Source of the DNA: Bacillota bacterium
GTDB taxonomy: Bacteria; Bacillota; Clostridia; Lachnospirales; Lachnospiraceae
Reading direction: 5' to 3'
DNA length: 32,451 nt
Assembly (NCBI GenBank): GCA_023421505.1
Contig: JAEZTJ010000101.1
Location: 1 to 32,451, forward strand
Below, one piece after another: positions 1 through 7,480 of the stretch (position 1 is its first letter; the number at the start of each line of letters is the position of its first letter). A model generated the notes under the pieces. That model made no database searches, was not told the origin of the DNA, and was given only the letters and a program-made list of their open reading frames with translations. The translations under genes and the position numbers were made by a program.

Positions 1-37
1 TTCCTGCAAAGGGTACTGTATTATTTTGCGATCCCAT
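1..37 (-). CDS. Partial leftward gene (first 12 codons only), possibly NuoE-like
   Basis: Reading leftward, an ATG at 37 is followed by an open frame to the window edge (MGSQNNTVPFAG). An AAGGAGG ribosome binding site lies at 45-51, seven bases upstream, so this is a real gene start. Too little protein is present to assign a family from sequence. The short N-terminus ending in VPFAG resembles how some clostridial NuoE/HymA-type [2Fe-2S] subunits begin. Such subunits often sit beside the DRTGG/hydrogenase genes found just to the right. That assignment is a guess; the gene start itself is well supported. Confidence 0.55.
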   Translation of the reverse strand, partial: MGSQNNTVPFAG

Positions 38-81
38 TTTTTAACCTCCTTGAATTAAACTGTGTCGCCACAAACATTGAC

Positions 82-87
82 ATTATA
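82..87 (-). promoter_or_regulatory. Possible -10 box for the leftward gene at the left edge
   Basis: A perfect TATAAT on the minus strand lies about 45 bp upstream of the leftward ATG at 37. No convincing -35 box is seen at 17 bp; a TTGTAG lies about 20 bp upstream. Confidence 0.35.
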
Positions 88-239
88 CCATAAGTATGTT
101 AAAAAATCTACAAAAATTATTAACAACAATCGGAATCGTTACAGAATCAGTTCTATGCAACCTGCATAATCTAACGCCTTTATATTATATATAATGTGCT
201 GTATATACAATATATCCTAAAATAACCTACATAACAAGA

Positions 240-268
240 TTGTAATTAGTGACAAATTGATTTATAAT
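240..268 (+). promoter_or_regulatory. Sigma-A-type promoter for the PAS/GGDEF-like gene
   Basis: TTGTAA at 240-245 and TATAAT at 263-268 are separated by exactly 17 bp, with the next gene starting about 105 bp downstream. The rest of the 38-373 gap holds AT-rich sequence with no gene. Confidence 0.55.
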
Positions 269-373
269 TAGCACATAGTTGGTAAATGTTCGCTTACTGA
301 CAATTTATTTAGAGCATACGATATTTTATATATAGTGGATGGGGAGAAATTTAATAAAAGAAAGGGTGCCGAT

Positions 374-1681
374 ATGGACCAGACGAATAAACAACAGATA
401 GACCAGTTATTGATTACAGCACCAGGAGGGATAGCAAAGCTGGCATTTGACGATCTGCTGACGATCCTTTATGCGACAGATTCCTTTTATTCCTTAATCA
501 AAAGTGTCTCGGATAAAGTAATCATGAAAGCACCTTTAGCTTTACTTAGAATTGTATATTCCGCAGATATCATCTACGTAACACAGCAATTAGCCGATCA
601 AAAGCGCAGGAAGGATGATATGATTAATATAAATTTCCGGACCCTGCAGCATGATGGAAGCTTTCGATGGGTTATGATAACGGGAAGTAAAATCGAGGAA
701 ACTTATCTTTCGGGGGTAAAGACGGTGCCCGTATATTCCTGTATTGCGATGGATATTACGAATCTAATGGCTGGATACAAAAAACTCGAGCAGACTAATG
801 ATTATCATAATAAAATTACCGAGTTATCAAGAGATTTATATTTTGAATATGAGATTGCAACAGATACTTTATCCTTTTCAGAACTATTCAGGGAATTATT
901 CGGAAAGGACTCCGTAATACCGGGCTTTCGAAAGAGACTTGAGAAGACAAAACTAATACATGAAGAGGAATTACCGGCAATCGTTTCAATCTTCAACAGT
1001 GTTATGAGTGGCAGAAAGCAGGTTAGATTTGAACTCAGACTTATGAATAAGGAGGGTGTACATATCTGGTATATCTGTTATGCATCAATTATATTTGATG
1101 AAAACAGGACTCCTTATAAGGTGGTTGGAAAGCTGTCAACGCTTAATGTTGCTGCCAAAGAGAAAGAAAGGCGTGTCATTAAGCCGAACAAGGATACCTT
1201 AACGGATGTCTGTACAAAGGAATCTGCAGAAGAACTTATCACGGAGGAAATGCTTAATCAAGAGAATAGCTCTCTTTCAGCCTTGTTTATTATTGATGTG
1301 AGAAATTATAAGAATCTAAATGAAATCAGAAAAAGCATAAACGGAGATAATATATTATCTGTAATCGGCAAACAGTTAAAGAATCAGTTTCGTTCTAATG
1401 ATATTATCGGAAGGACAGGCATGAACGAATTTGTAGTATATATGAAGAATCTCCCTTCAGATAAAGCAGCTTATGATAAAGCAGATCAGTTATGCAGAAT
1501 AATTGAAGCTAACTACTCCTATGAGCATACCAAGAACGGTATCAGTGCCAGCATTGGAATTGCATTGCAAAAGGGGCCGCAGGAATATAGAATACAGCTT
1601 GCGAATGCAAGCACGGCATTAGTCATGGCAAAGAAGCTTTCAACCAGTTCATTCGAAGTGTTTAGTCAAATACTTAATTAA
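374..1681 (+). CDS. PAS and degenerate GGDEF domain signalling protein
   Basis: A 435-residue cytoplasmic protein with no membrane segment. The N-terminal two thirds look like two PAS-type sensory domains: phrases such as DGSFRWV and EGVHIWYICYASI are typical PAS core strands. The last ~165 residues align with a diguanylate cyclase domain (IIDVRNYKNLNEI, NDIIGRTG..., NGISASIGIA). The signature active-site loop reads GMNEF instead of GG(D/E)EF, so synthesis of cyclic-di-GMP is doubtful; it may be a regulatory or binding domain. A GTG at 335 extends the frame by 13 codons, but the ATG at 374 has an AAAGGG-like site upstream and gives a more normal N-terminus. It is followed by a large inverted repeat and then the hydrogenase-like operon, so it is probably a separate transcript. 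Domain family confident; function uncertain. Confidence 0.8.
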   Translation: MDQTNKQQIDQLLITAPGGIAKLAFDDLLTILYATDSFYSLIKSVSDKVIMKAPLALLRIVYSADIIYVTQQLADQKRRKDDMININFRTLQHDGSFRWVMITGSKIEETYLSGVKTVPVYSCIAMDITNLMAGYKKLEQTNDYHNKITELSRDLYFEYEIATDTLSFSELFRELFGKDSVIPGFRKRLEKTKLIHEEELPAIVSIFNSVMSGRKQVRFELRLMNKEGVHIWYICYASIIFDENRTPYKVVGKLSTLNVAAKEKERRVIKPNKDTLTDVCTKESAEELITEEMLNQENSSLSALFIIDVRNYKNLNEIRKSINGDNILSVIGKQLKNQFRSNDIIGRTGMNEFVVYMKNLPSDKAAYDKADQLCRIIEANYSYEHTKNGISASIGIALQKGPQEYRIQLANASTALVMAKKLSTSSFEVFSQILN

Positions 1682-1696
1682 TATTACTCAACTTTA

Positions 1697-1843
1697 GGTA
1701 ATTGCGAAACGATTTAGTTTTACTAATTGTATACACAACATATACTATTCCTTCGCTCCAACGCTCCTGTGAGCTTAACTTCCGCTCCGGAATAGTATGT
1801 GCTGTGTATACAATACTTACAATTAATGAGTTTCGCAATTACC
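1697..1843. repeat. 147-bp imperfect inverted repeat (MITE-like element or large hairpin)
   Basis: The two 55-nt arms (1697-1751 and 1789-1843) pair symmetrically. The outer 14 bp are perfect (GGTAATTGCGAAAC against GTTTCGCAATTACC), the middle 18 match about 10 times, and the inner 23 match 21 times. The 37-nt centre (1752-1788) is relatively GC-rich. It fills most of the gap between the GGDEF-like gene and the DRTGG gene and encodes nothing. It could be a small non-autonomous mobile element or a transcript-ending or processing hairpin. Confidence 0.8.
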
Positions 1844-1871
1844 AATTACCCAACATATGATGGAGGTTTGT

Positions 1872-2228
1872 ATGACTATTAGTGAAATTAAAGAAATTTT
1901 AGGAGCTAAGTATATTGTCGGCGAAGAATGGAAGGAAAGAGAGGTTCATACGGCCTGTGGTTCGGATATGATGAGTGATGTTCTGGCTTTTATGAAGGAC
2001 CAATCAGTACTTTTGACCGGATTATGTAATCTTCAGGTAATAAGGACCTGTGAGATGATGGACATTATATGTATTGTTTTCGTAAGGGGTAAATTTCCAG
2101 ATGAGACAATGATCCAAATGGCTAAGGAGAAGGAGATCGCTATCTTGTCAACAAATCACAGAATGTTTTCTGCTTGCGGTAAGCTGTATGAAAAAGGGTT
2201 ACGGGGAGGTCCGACATATCGTGAATGA
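1872..2228 (+). CDS. DRTGG-domain protein (first of two)
   Basis: A small 118-residue soluble protein. Residues ILGAKYIVGEEW followed by CGSDMMSDVLAF, a hydrophobic LLTGL strand and the VRGKFPDETMIQMAKE segment match the DRTGG fold, which is found in hydrogenase-linked operons of Clostridia and in phosphotransacetylase-like proteins. Its biochemical role is not established; a regulatory or ligand-binding role is usually assumed. The start was set at 1872 because GGAGG at 1862-1866 sits five bases before that ATG; an in-frame ATG at 1857 has no site. Its stop overlaps the next coding region. A second DRTGG gene lies three genes downstream, so the operon carries a pair. Confidence 0.8.
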   Translation: MTISEIKEILGAKYIVGEEWKEREVHTACGSDMMSDVLAFMKDQSVLLTGLCNLQVIRTCEMMDIICIVFVRGKFPDETMIQMAKEKEIAILSTNHRMFSACGKLYEKGLRGGPTYRE

Positions 2229-2643
2229 TGCTATAGTAATGACTTATGAAGTGCCGGCTGATGACTTCACCAGGGCCGGTGAGGCTTCCAGCAGTGTAAA
2301 AAGCAGGCTGAAGAAGATGGGTGTTGATCCCGAGATTATCCGCAAGGTATCAATCGCAATGTATGAAGGCGAGATTAATATGGTAATTCATGCATCCGGT
2401 GGGACAATAAATGTTACGATTTCTCCTGAGGAGATTGTAATGGTATTAAAGGACCAGGGACCGGGAATTGAGAACATTGAACTTGCCATGCAGGCGGGCT
2501 ATTCTACAGCACCGGACAATATCCGTTCACTTGGATTTGGAGCCGGTATGGGTTTGCCTAACATGAAGAAATATTCTGACGAGATGAAAATTGAAAGTAC
2601 GATCGGAGTGGGCACTACAGTAATTATGAAAGTAAAGATGTGA
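2221..2643 (+). CDS. HATPase_c protein, anti-sigma-factor-type serine/threonine kinase-like
   Basis: A 140-residue ATP-binding protein of the RsbW/SpoIIAB-like HATPase group. The N-box reads EGEINMVIHA, followed by an ATP-binding DQGPGI loop and a C-terminal GFGAGMGLPNMKKY lid with GVGTTV. Family members phosphorylate an anti-anti-sigma or partner protein, or bind ATP as regulators. GTG at 2221 is preferred: a GGGGAGG site lies at 2203-2209 and the start overlaps the previous stop. An ATG at 2188 in the same frame lies inside the upstream gene. No STAS-domain partner or PP2C phosphatase is present in this window, so its target is unknown; the neighbouring sensory-hydrogenase-like protein or DRTGG proteins are candidates. 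Confidence 0.82.
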   Translation: MNDAIVMTYEVPADDFTRAGEASSSVKSRLKKMGVDPEIIRKVSIAMYEGEINMVIHASGGTINVTISPEEIVMVLKDQGPGIENIELAMQAGYSTAPDNIRSLGFGAGMGLPNMKKYSDEMKIESTIGVGTTVIMKVKM

Positions 2644-2700
2644 TAGAGATTAGCTTCACTATTACCAATTTATATTAAGTACACAGGGGGGGATGTTACT

Positions 2701-3984
2701 ATGGGTAAATTTTTTACTTCAGTTCATTTGAAGGAAGATTTATGCATGGGGTGTATTAATTGTATCAAACGTTGTCCGACGCAGGCTATCCGAGTTAGAA
2801 ATGGAAAAGCCGTTATTACTAAGGAATTTTGCATTGATTGTGGCGAGTGCATTCGAATTTGTCCTCATCATGCGAAGGAGGCAACGATTGACTCACTTGA
2901 TATCATGAAAAAATATGAATATACGGTAGCGTTGCCGGCCCCCTCTCTTTATGCACAGTTCAATCATCTAGAGGACATTAATATCGTCTTAACCGCGTTG
3001 ATTAAAATGGGCTTTGATGATGTATATGAAGTCAGCGGAGCCGCAGAATTGGTATCAGAGTTATCAAGAAAGTATGTGAACGAGCATAAGGAAAAATGGC
3101 CAATTATCAGTACGGCATGTCCTTCCGTCGTCAGATTAATTCAGGTTAGATTTCCTAATCTGATAGAACACTTAATACCGATCTGTGCCCCGGTAGATTT
3201 AGCAGCAGCCTTAGCAAGAGAGAAAGCTATGGCGAAAACAGGTCTGCCAAGGGAGAAGATCGGAATTATTTTTATTTCCCCATGTCCGGCAAAGATGACT
3301 GCTGTAAAATCACCGATAGGCTTAGATCACAGTGAAATAGACGGGGTCCTAGCAATTAAGGAGGTTTATCCGATACTCCTTCCACATATGAAGCATAGTA
3401 TAGATGACACGATGGAGCTGCGTATCTCAGGCCGAATTGGAATTGGCTGGGGCAGTACCGGAGGCGAAGCCGGAAGCCTGCTTACAGATAATTATCTTGC
3501 AGCGGACGGAATTGAGAATGTTATCAAGGTACTGGAAGACTTAGAGGACCAGAAGTTTGACCAGTTGGAATTCATAGAGTTGAATGCTTGTGCGGGAGGC
3601 TGCGTAGGAGGAGTTTTAACAGTTGAAAATCCTTACCTTGCCAAGGTGAAATTACTTAGATTAAGAAAATATCTGCCGATCGCCTGTTCTCATATAGCCA
3701 ACGGAACTCATCCCGATAGTTACTGGAATGATGAAGTAAAATATGAACCGGTCTTTAAGCTTGGTAACAATATGAAGGAAAGTATTGCAAATATGTCCAG
3801 AGTGGATGAGCTATGTAAACGATTTCCAAGTCTTGATTGCGGCTCCTGTGGCGCTCCTACCTGCAAGGCGCTCGCAGAGGATATTATCCGCGGTGTAGCA
3901 AAGGAGCAGGATTGTATCCATATCCTCAGGGATTATATTCATAAGCTATCTGATGAGTTATCAAAGCTGGATATAAAGAAGTAA
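2701..3984 (+). CDS. [FeFe]-hydrogenase-like protein, putative sensory type (group D-like)
   Basis: A 427-residue iron-sulfur protein. Residues 15-25 and 44-54 are two CxxCxxCxxxCP ferredoxin motifs, each binding a [4Fe-4S] cluster. Then comes a hydrogenase large-subunit C-terminal domain. Its four H-cluster cysteine positions are kept: Cys140 (TACPS), Cys195 (SPCPAK), and Cys297 and Cys301 (NACAGGCVGG). The cysteine that normally precedes the first ligand and relays protons is Ala139, a change known from putative sensory [FeFe]-hydrogenases. The C-terminus carries another cluster motif (CGSCGAPTC then a further Cys). No PAS or kinase domain is fused, which fits group D-type sensors such as that of Thermoanaerobacter. 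Neighbouring HATPase and DRTGG genes suggest a signalling rather than bulk H2-making role. The ATG follows a G-rich Shine-Dalgarno at 2686-2693. Confidence 0.85.
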   Translation: MGKFFTSVHLKEDLCMGCINCIKRCPTQAIRVRNGKAVITKEFCIDCGECIRICPHHAKEATIDSLDIMKKYEYTVALPAPSLYAQFNHLEDINIVLTALIKMGFDDVYEVSGAAELVSELSRKYVNEHKEKWPIISTACPSVVRLIQVRFPNLIEHLIPICAPVDLAAALAREKAMAKTGLPREKIGIIFISPCPAKMTAVKSPIGLDHSEIDGVLAIKEVYPILLPHMKHSIDDTMELRISGRIGIGWGSTGGEAGSLLTDNYLAADGIENVIKVLEDLEDQKFDQLEFIELNACAGGCVGGVLTVENPYLAKVKLLRLRKYLPIACSHIANGTHPDSYWNDEVKYEPVFKLGNNMKESIANMSRVDELCKRFPSLDCGSCGAPTCKALAEDIIRGVAKEQDCIHILRDYIHKLSDELSKLDIKK

Positions 3985-4092
3985 CAAAAATTAACATTTT
4001 AAATGTGAATGAGAAGCATAATCATACGTGGCATAAACTAATTCTAAGGTTAGGCATGGCTATGAAAAAGTACCGGAGAGAGGAAGAGTTAA

Positions 4093-4428
4093 ATGAAGGT
4101 TTTTGAATTGATTCAAGCAGGGAGCTTTAAGGTAGTGAATGAAGGAAATAATACGCAAAGGGAGATTGCTTTACCTTACTGCTGTGATTTGTTAAGTATT
4201 GCGATGGGAAGGATGCCTGCTAATTCGGCCTGGGTGACAGTAATGGGTAATATTAATACCCTGGCGGTTGCTGCGTTAGCAGATGCATCATGCATCATTC
4301 TGGCAGAAGGAAGCAAGCTTGATGAATCCGCTTTCAATAAGGCAAGGGAGCAGGAAATAACGGTACTTGAAACAGAACTGCCGATTTTCGATGCAGCTCT
4401 CACGGTTTATAAACAGCTGAATGCTTAA
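4093..4428 (+). CDS. DRTGG-domain-like protein (second of two)
   Basis: A 111-residue soluble protein distantly similar to the first DRTGG protein. It has the same size and order of elements: an N-terminal basic and hydrophobic segment (KVVNEG), a YCCDLLSIAMG helix, a VMGNINTLAVAAL strand, an IILAEGSKLDESAFNKARE segment and an ITVLETE strand. An AGAGAGGAAG-type site precedes the ATG. Its last 8 bases overlap the start of the PHP gene, indicating translational coupling. As part of the sensory-hydrogenase operon it probably acts as a small regulatory partner; the ligand is unknown. Confidence 0.72.
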   Translation: MKVFELIQAGSFKVVNEGNNTQREIALPYCCDLLSIAMGRMPANSAWVTVMGNINTLAVAALADASCIILAEGSKLDESAFNKAREQEITVLETELPIFDAALTVYKQLNA

Positions 4429-5146
4429 GCTTTCCTATGATTTGCATATCCATTCCTGTCTATCTCCCTGTGGCGATGAGGATATGCTGCCCTCCAATAT
4501 TATTGGTATGGCATACTTAAAACAGCTAGATGTAATTGCGGTAACTGATCATAATTCCTGCAAAAACTGCCCGGCTGTACTAGAGCTTGCCAAGCAATAT
4601 GGAATGATTGCGATACCCGGCATGGAGCTGTGTACGATGGAGGAGGTACATGTATTATGCTTATTTGCCGAGCTATCGGATGCTCTCCGGTTTGATGAAT
4701 ATGTTACGTCACAACTGATGAAAATCCCGAATGAGGAGAGGGTTTTTGGAAAACAGGAGATTTATAATGAAGAGGATCAGAGGATAGGAACAGAACCGTA
4801 TTTACTCATTAATGCTACAAGTATTTCCTTTGACCAGCTAGGTGGATTAATGGAAGAGTTTCATGGTGTCTATATCCCGGCCCATATCGATAAGAACTCA
4901 AACAGTTTAATCTCTAACCTTGGTTTTATTCCGCCTGATGCGACTTTTACAGTGGCAGAGCTCGCTGATCTGAGCCACTTAGAGGAGCTTCGTAAAAAAA
5001 ATCCCTATCTTAAAGAGTGCAATATTATTTCGGATTCAGACGCCCATATGCTTGGTAATATTAATGAAGCGGTTCATTTTATAAATTGTGCCAGCAGGAA
5101 TAAAGAAGACATAATACAGGCTTTATTAGAGAAACCAGTTTTATAA
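4421..5146 (+). CDS. PHP-domain metal-dependent phosphoesterase
   Basis: A 241-residue protein with the polymerase and histidinol-phosphatase (PHP) fold. The metal-binding set is visible: HxH at residues 9-11, TDHN at 42-45, a glutamate in PGMEL at 69, His77, an AHIDKNSNS segment around 154-162 and the terminal DSDAH. PHP enzymes hydrolyse phosphoesters of nucleotides or small molecules with a trinuclear metal centre; the substrate here cannot be told. The gene overlaps the preceding DRTGG gene and ends the operon at a terminator. PHP genes next to DRTGG and hydrogenase genes recur in Clostridia, so a link to redox signalling or to hydrogenase metabolism is likely but unproven. Confidence 0.83.
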   Translation: MLKLSYDLHIHSCLSPCGDEDMLPSNIIGMAYLKQLDVIAVTDHNSCKNCPAVLELAKQYGMIAIPGMELCTMEEVHVLCLFAELSDALRFDEYVTSQLMKIPNEERVFGKQEIYNEEDQRIGTEPYLLINATSISFDQLGGLMEEFHGVYIPAHIDKNSNSLISNLGFIPPDATFTVAELADLSHLEELRKKNPYLKECNIISDSDAHMLGNINEAVHFINCASRNKEDIIQALLEKPVL

Positions 5147-5150
5147 AATC

Positions 5151-5256
5151 AAAGGATGCACCAAAAATCAAGCTTAGTTCTAATTCCTTATAATATACAA
5201 AATGCATTGTATATTTGGTGGCATTAGAAAGGCAGAAACTTTGGGGCATCCTTTTT
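5151..5256. terminator. Bidirectional terminator with a nested hairpin between convergent genes
   Basis: The outer arms 5151-5165 and 5240-5254 pair at 14 of 15 positions (AAAGGATGC against GCATCCTTT), and T-runs follow on each strand. Inside the loop sits a second hairpin with 9-bp arms around 5193-5216 (AATATACAA / TTGTATATT). It separates the rightward PHP gene from the leftward LCP gene. Confidence 0.7.
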
Positions 5257-5259
5257 GTT

Positions 5260-6510
5260 CTATTCCTCAGTTACAGAAGTATTTGCTGAACCATAGATAA
5301 AGGTATGCAGCTCGTCCTTCATTTTATCCCAATCCTTGGGTTGAAGAACATCCTTCTTATTAATAATTACATTTTCATAATTATCATCAGTGGGTACGCG
5401 GAAGGTCTTTAGGCTCTTTACTTTTAGATTTGCGGCTTCCTCCAAATAGCGGTTGAATTCGGATTTTGTGATATCAGTCTCTATGGGGATGCTTTTCAGT
5501 ATTTTATTCATGAGAACCACTAATTCAACAATATTCTTATTCTTAACCTTATCATAAATTGCTGATAGGACAATTCTTTGTCTTTGCGTTCTTCCAAAGT
5601 CATTACTTTCTGTAGCGGTAGGCTTCTTACGAACACGGCAGTAGCCTAAAGCTTGATTCCCATTTAAGATTTGCGTTCCGGGAACTACGGTACGATTTTT
5701 TTTATCCGATATATAATTTGTATGGTTAAGATACTGCGCCTCTTCAGGAGTTAAGGTTACCTCAACACCATGAATCATATCAACTATATTTTGAAAATCT
5801 TCAAAATCTACCATGCAATAACCATTTAATTCGACACCAAAATTGAGTTCAATAGTATCATAAAGTAATTCTATATCACCCTTTGCATAGACAGAATTCA
5901 GTCTGTTGTTATCGTAGCCCGGAATCTGAACATATAAATCTCTCATAAGAGAAGTGAGCTTTAAGGTGTGTTTTTCCGTATTCATTGTTGCTATAATCAT
6001 CGAGTCTGTATTTTGAGCATTCTTAATTTTCTCAATACCGATTAACAGAATATTTACAATCTTATCAACAGGCTTATGGTCATTTCCGGAAAGGTTATCC
6101 CCGTTCGCAGTCTGAGCATCCTTCGAATCCTTATAATCCAGGTTACTATATATGTATTCACCTGCAATTCGGATAATCAGCTTCCTGCCGGGGGTAGTAA
6201 ACATAAGAAGGCAGCCTACAGTAGTTAGAAATAGTAAGGTAAAGAAGGTGATTTTTATAGCTTTTGGAAGCTTTTTCTTTTTAGGTGGGGTATTACTACG
6301 GGGCTTAATGCTTTTGTCAATTTCATTAACCTGTTTAGCCAGGGAGGAGTTTACCTCTCGTACAAATGAAGTACTATCGTCATCTTCAAATTCTAATTTA
6401 TTCTTTACACGTCCTGATCCTTGATTTATATTGTTCCCTTTATTAACAAAGGACGGTACATCGATCCAATTCTGACCTTTATTATCCGGTTTGTTTTCAT
6501 TTCCCTGCAT
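5260..6510 (-). CDS. LytR-CpsA-Psr (LCP) family cell-wall glycopolymer ligase
   Basis: A 416-residue type II membrane protein. A lysine-rich cytoplasmic stretch (PPKKKKLPKAIK) leads into one transmembrane segment near residues 90-108. The extracellular LCP domain starts at NILLIGIEK. Hallmarks are DSMIIATMN, the conserved Arg-Asp in TSLMRDLYVQIPG, NRLNSVYA, and the FGRTQRQR motif with its essential arginines. LCP enzymes transfer teichoic acid or capsule polymers from lipid carriers to peptidoglycan. The start at 6510 is preferred because GAGG lies eight bases upstream; an ATG at 6561 adds 17 residues and has no good site. It is monocistronic, facing the PHP gene. Confidence 0.88.
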   Translation of the reverse strand: MQGNENKPDNKGQNWIDVPSFVNKGNNINQGSGRVKNKLEFEDDDSTSFVREVNSSLAKQVNEIDKSIKPRSNTPPKKKKLPKAIKITFFTLLFLTTVGCLLMFTTPGRKLIIRIAGEYIYSNLDYKDSKDAQTANGDNLSGNDHKPVDKIVNILLIGIEKIKNAQNTDSMIIATMNTEKHTLKLTSLMRDLYVQIPGYDNNRLNSVYAKGDIELLYDTIELNFGVELNGYCMVDFEDFQNIVDMIHGVEVTLTPEEAQYLNHTNYISDKKNRTVVPGTQILNGNQALGYCRVRKKPTATESNDFGRTQRQRIVLSAIYDKVKNKNIVELVVLMNKILKSIPIETDITKSEFNRYLEEAANLKVKSLKTFRVPTDDNYENVIINKKDVLQPKDWDKMKDELHTFIYGSANTSVTEE

Positions 6511-6597
6511 ATACTTATCCTCATATCCTGATATATTTATATTAATGCTACGAATTTGCATATTATTTTATTTCATTTCTTTTGTGTCAGCCATAAT

Positions 6598-6626
6598 ATC
6601 TTATCATCCCTACGCAATAATGTAAA
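6598..6626 (-). promoter_or_regulatory. Possible sigma-A promoter for the LCP gene
   Basis: On the minus strand TTTACA (6621-6626) and TAAGAT (6598-6603) are 17 bp apart, about 90 bp upstream of the preferred LCP start. Both boxes are imperfect. Confidence 0.4.
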
Positions 6627-6710
6627 CAGGATATATGTAATAATTATCTAAACAAATGTCGATAAAATAAGAAGCAATATAAAAGAGTATAAAGAATATA
6701 AAAAAATATA

Positions 6711-6756
6711 AAAAAGACACCTATCATGGATAATGGAAAATAAACGATGATAGGTG
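6711..6756 (-). terminator. Intrinsic terminator of queT
   Basis: Perfect 10-bp arms (6718-6727 and 6747-6756; CACCTATCAT / ATGATAGGTG) are followed on the minus strand by TCTTTTTT. It lies about 65 bp after the queT stop. Confidence 0.85.
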
Positions 6757-6821
6757 CAAATCGTATAGAATAACGGGTGAACATGCACGAAGTATTCAAT
6801 TTTTAATTAGGTTAAATATTC

Positions 6822-7313
6822 TTAATTATAGCTATAAAATACATAGCGCTTTATTTGATCCAGAACTAGTAGAAAAATTATTCCGAAAATTCCGACGATA
6901 ACGAATTCACCGCCTCCGACTGTCAGCATCATAATAGGTACTGACTGTGCTTCTCCATAAGCAAATTTAAGTACCCAAGGGATAACCAGAGCATTAACAA
7001 GGATAGGGGGAATAGGTACCAGATACTTATAACGCCTAAGCAGATAAGAAAGAATCGCTGCAATTAAGGTAGCTAGGGTACCGAATATCATATCGAGTGC
7101 TGGTGTTCCGGGAGTTAATATAGCGCTGAGAAAACATCCGAGTGTTACACCCGGTATAGCAGCGGGAGTAAAGTAGGGAAGGATAGTAAGAACTTCAGCC
7201 ACCCTAAATTGTACCGGCCCAAAGCTGATATAATTAAAGATGATAACTAGAATGGTATAAATGGCCGCGATAACGGCTGCCTCCGTGATAAAACGGGTAC
7301 GATTTTTTTTCAT
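6822..7313 (-). CDS. queT: QueT-family queuosine-precursor transporter
   Basis: A 163-residue integral membrane protein with about five or six hydrophobic helices, the S component of an ECF-type vitamin transporter. The sequence RFITEAAVIAAIYTIL, the FGPVQFRVAEVLTILPYF block and the PGTPALDMIFGTLATLIAA block are characteristic of the QueT family (COG4708), which imports queuine or preQ1/preQ0 precursors for tRNA modification. The gene is preceded by a 5' leader with preQ1-riboswitch-like pairing (see that entry), which independently supports the substrate. It is a single gene; energy-coupling subunits must be elsewhere. AAAGGAG at 7322-7328 lies eight bases before the ATG and takes part in the leader pairing. 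Confidence 0.9.
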   Translation of the reverse strand: MKKNRTRFITEAAVIAAIYTILVIIFNYISFGPVQFRVAEVLTILPYFTPAAIPGVTLGCFLSAILTPGTPALDMIFGTLATLIAAILSYLLRRYKYLVPIPPILVNALVIPWVLKFAYGEAQSVPIMMLTVGGGEFVIVGIFGIIFLLVLDQIKRYVFYSYN

Positions 7314-7319
7314 ATTTAC

Positions 7320-7430
7320 TTCTCCTTTAGTTTTGTTTTACGAGTGGAAGGTCACGAACACTCGGTTTGTTTAAACATAAGAGAAGAAGCTAGCTGCTTT
7401 TCTTATGTTTTGCCCAGAAAGACCTTGTTT
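7320..7430 (-). promoter_or_regulatory. preQ1 riboswitch candidate (preQ1-II-like) in the queT leader
   Basis: Reading the minus strand, a 10-bp perfect stem (7401-7410 with 7373-7382) closes a loop containing TAGCTTCTTC. A second stem follows (7359-7364 with 7341-7346, CGAGTG/CACTCG), then the Shine-Dalgarno. The loop CTTCTT (7389-7384) can pair with AAGGAG of the Shine-Dalgarno (7327-7322), making a pseudoknot that hides it. This order, and the loop AGCTTCTT, match the streptococcal preQ1-II class as I recall it. A further 6-bp pairing (AAGGTC at 7426-7421 with GACCTT at 7353-7348) is extra. A preQ1-III assignment is possible; no preQ1-I consensus is seen. Confidence 0.65.
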
Positions 7431-7452
7431 TTCAGGCATTTGCGACTTTATT

Positions 7453-7480
7453 AGTATAGCATGAAAATGGGGGATGTCAA
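7453..7480 (-). promoter_or_regulatory. Sigma-A promoter of queT
   Basis: On the minus strand TTGACA (7475-7480) and TATACT (7453-7458) are 16 bp apart, placing the transcript start just ahead of the riboswitch-like leader. Confidence 0.75.
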
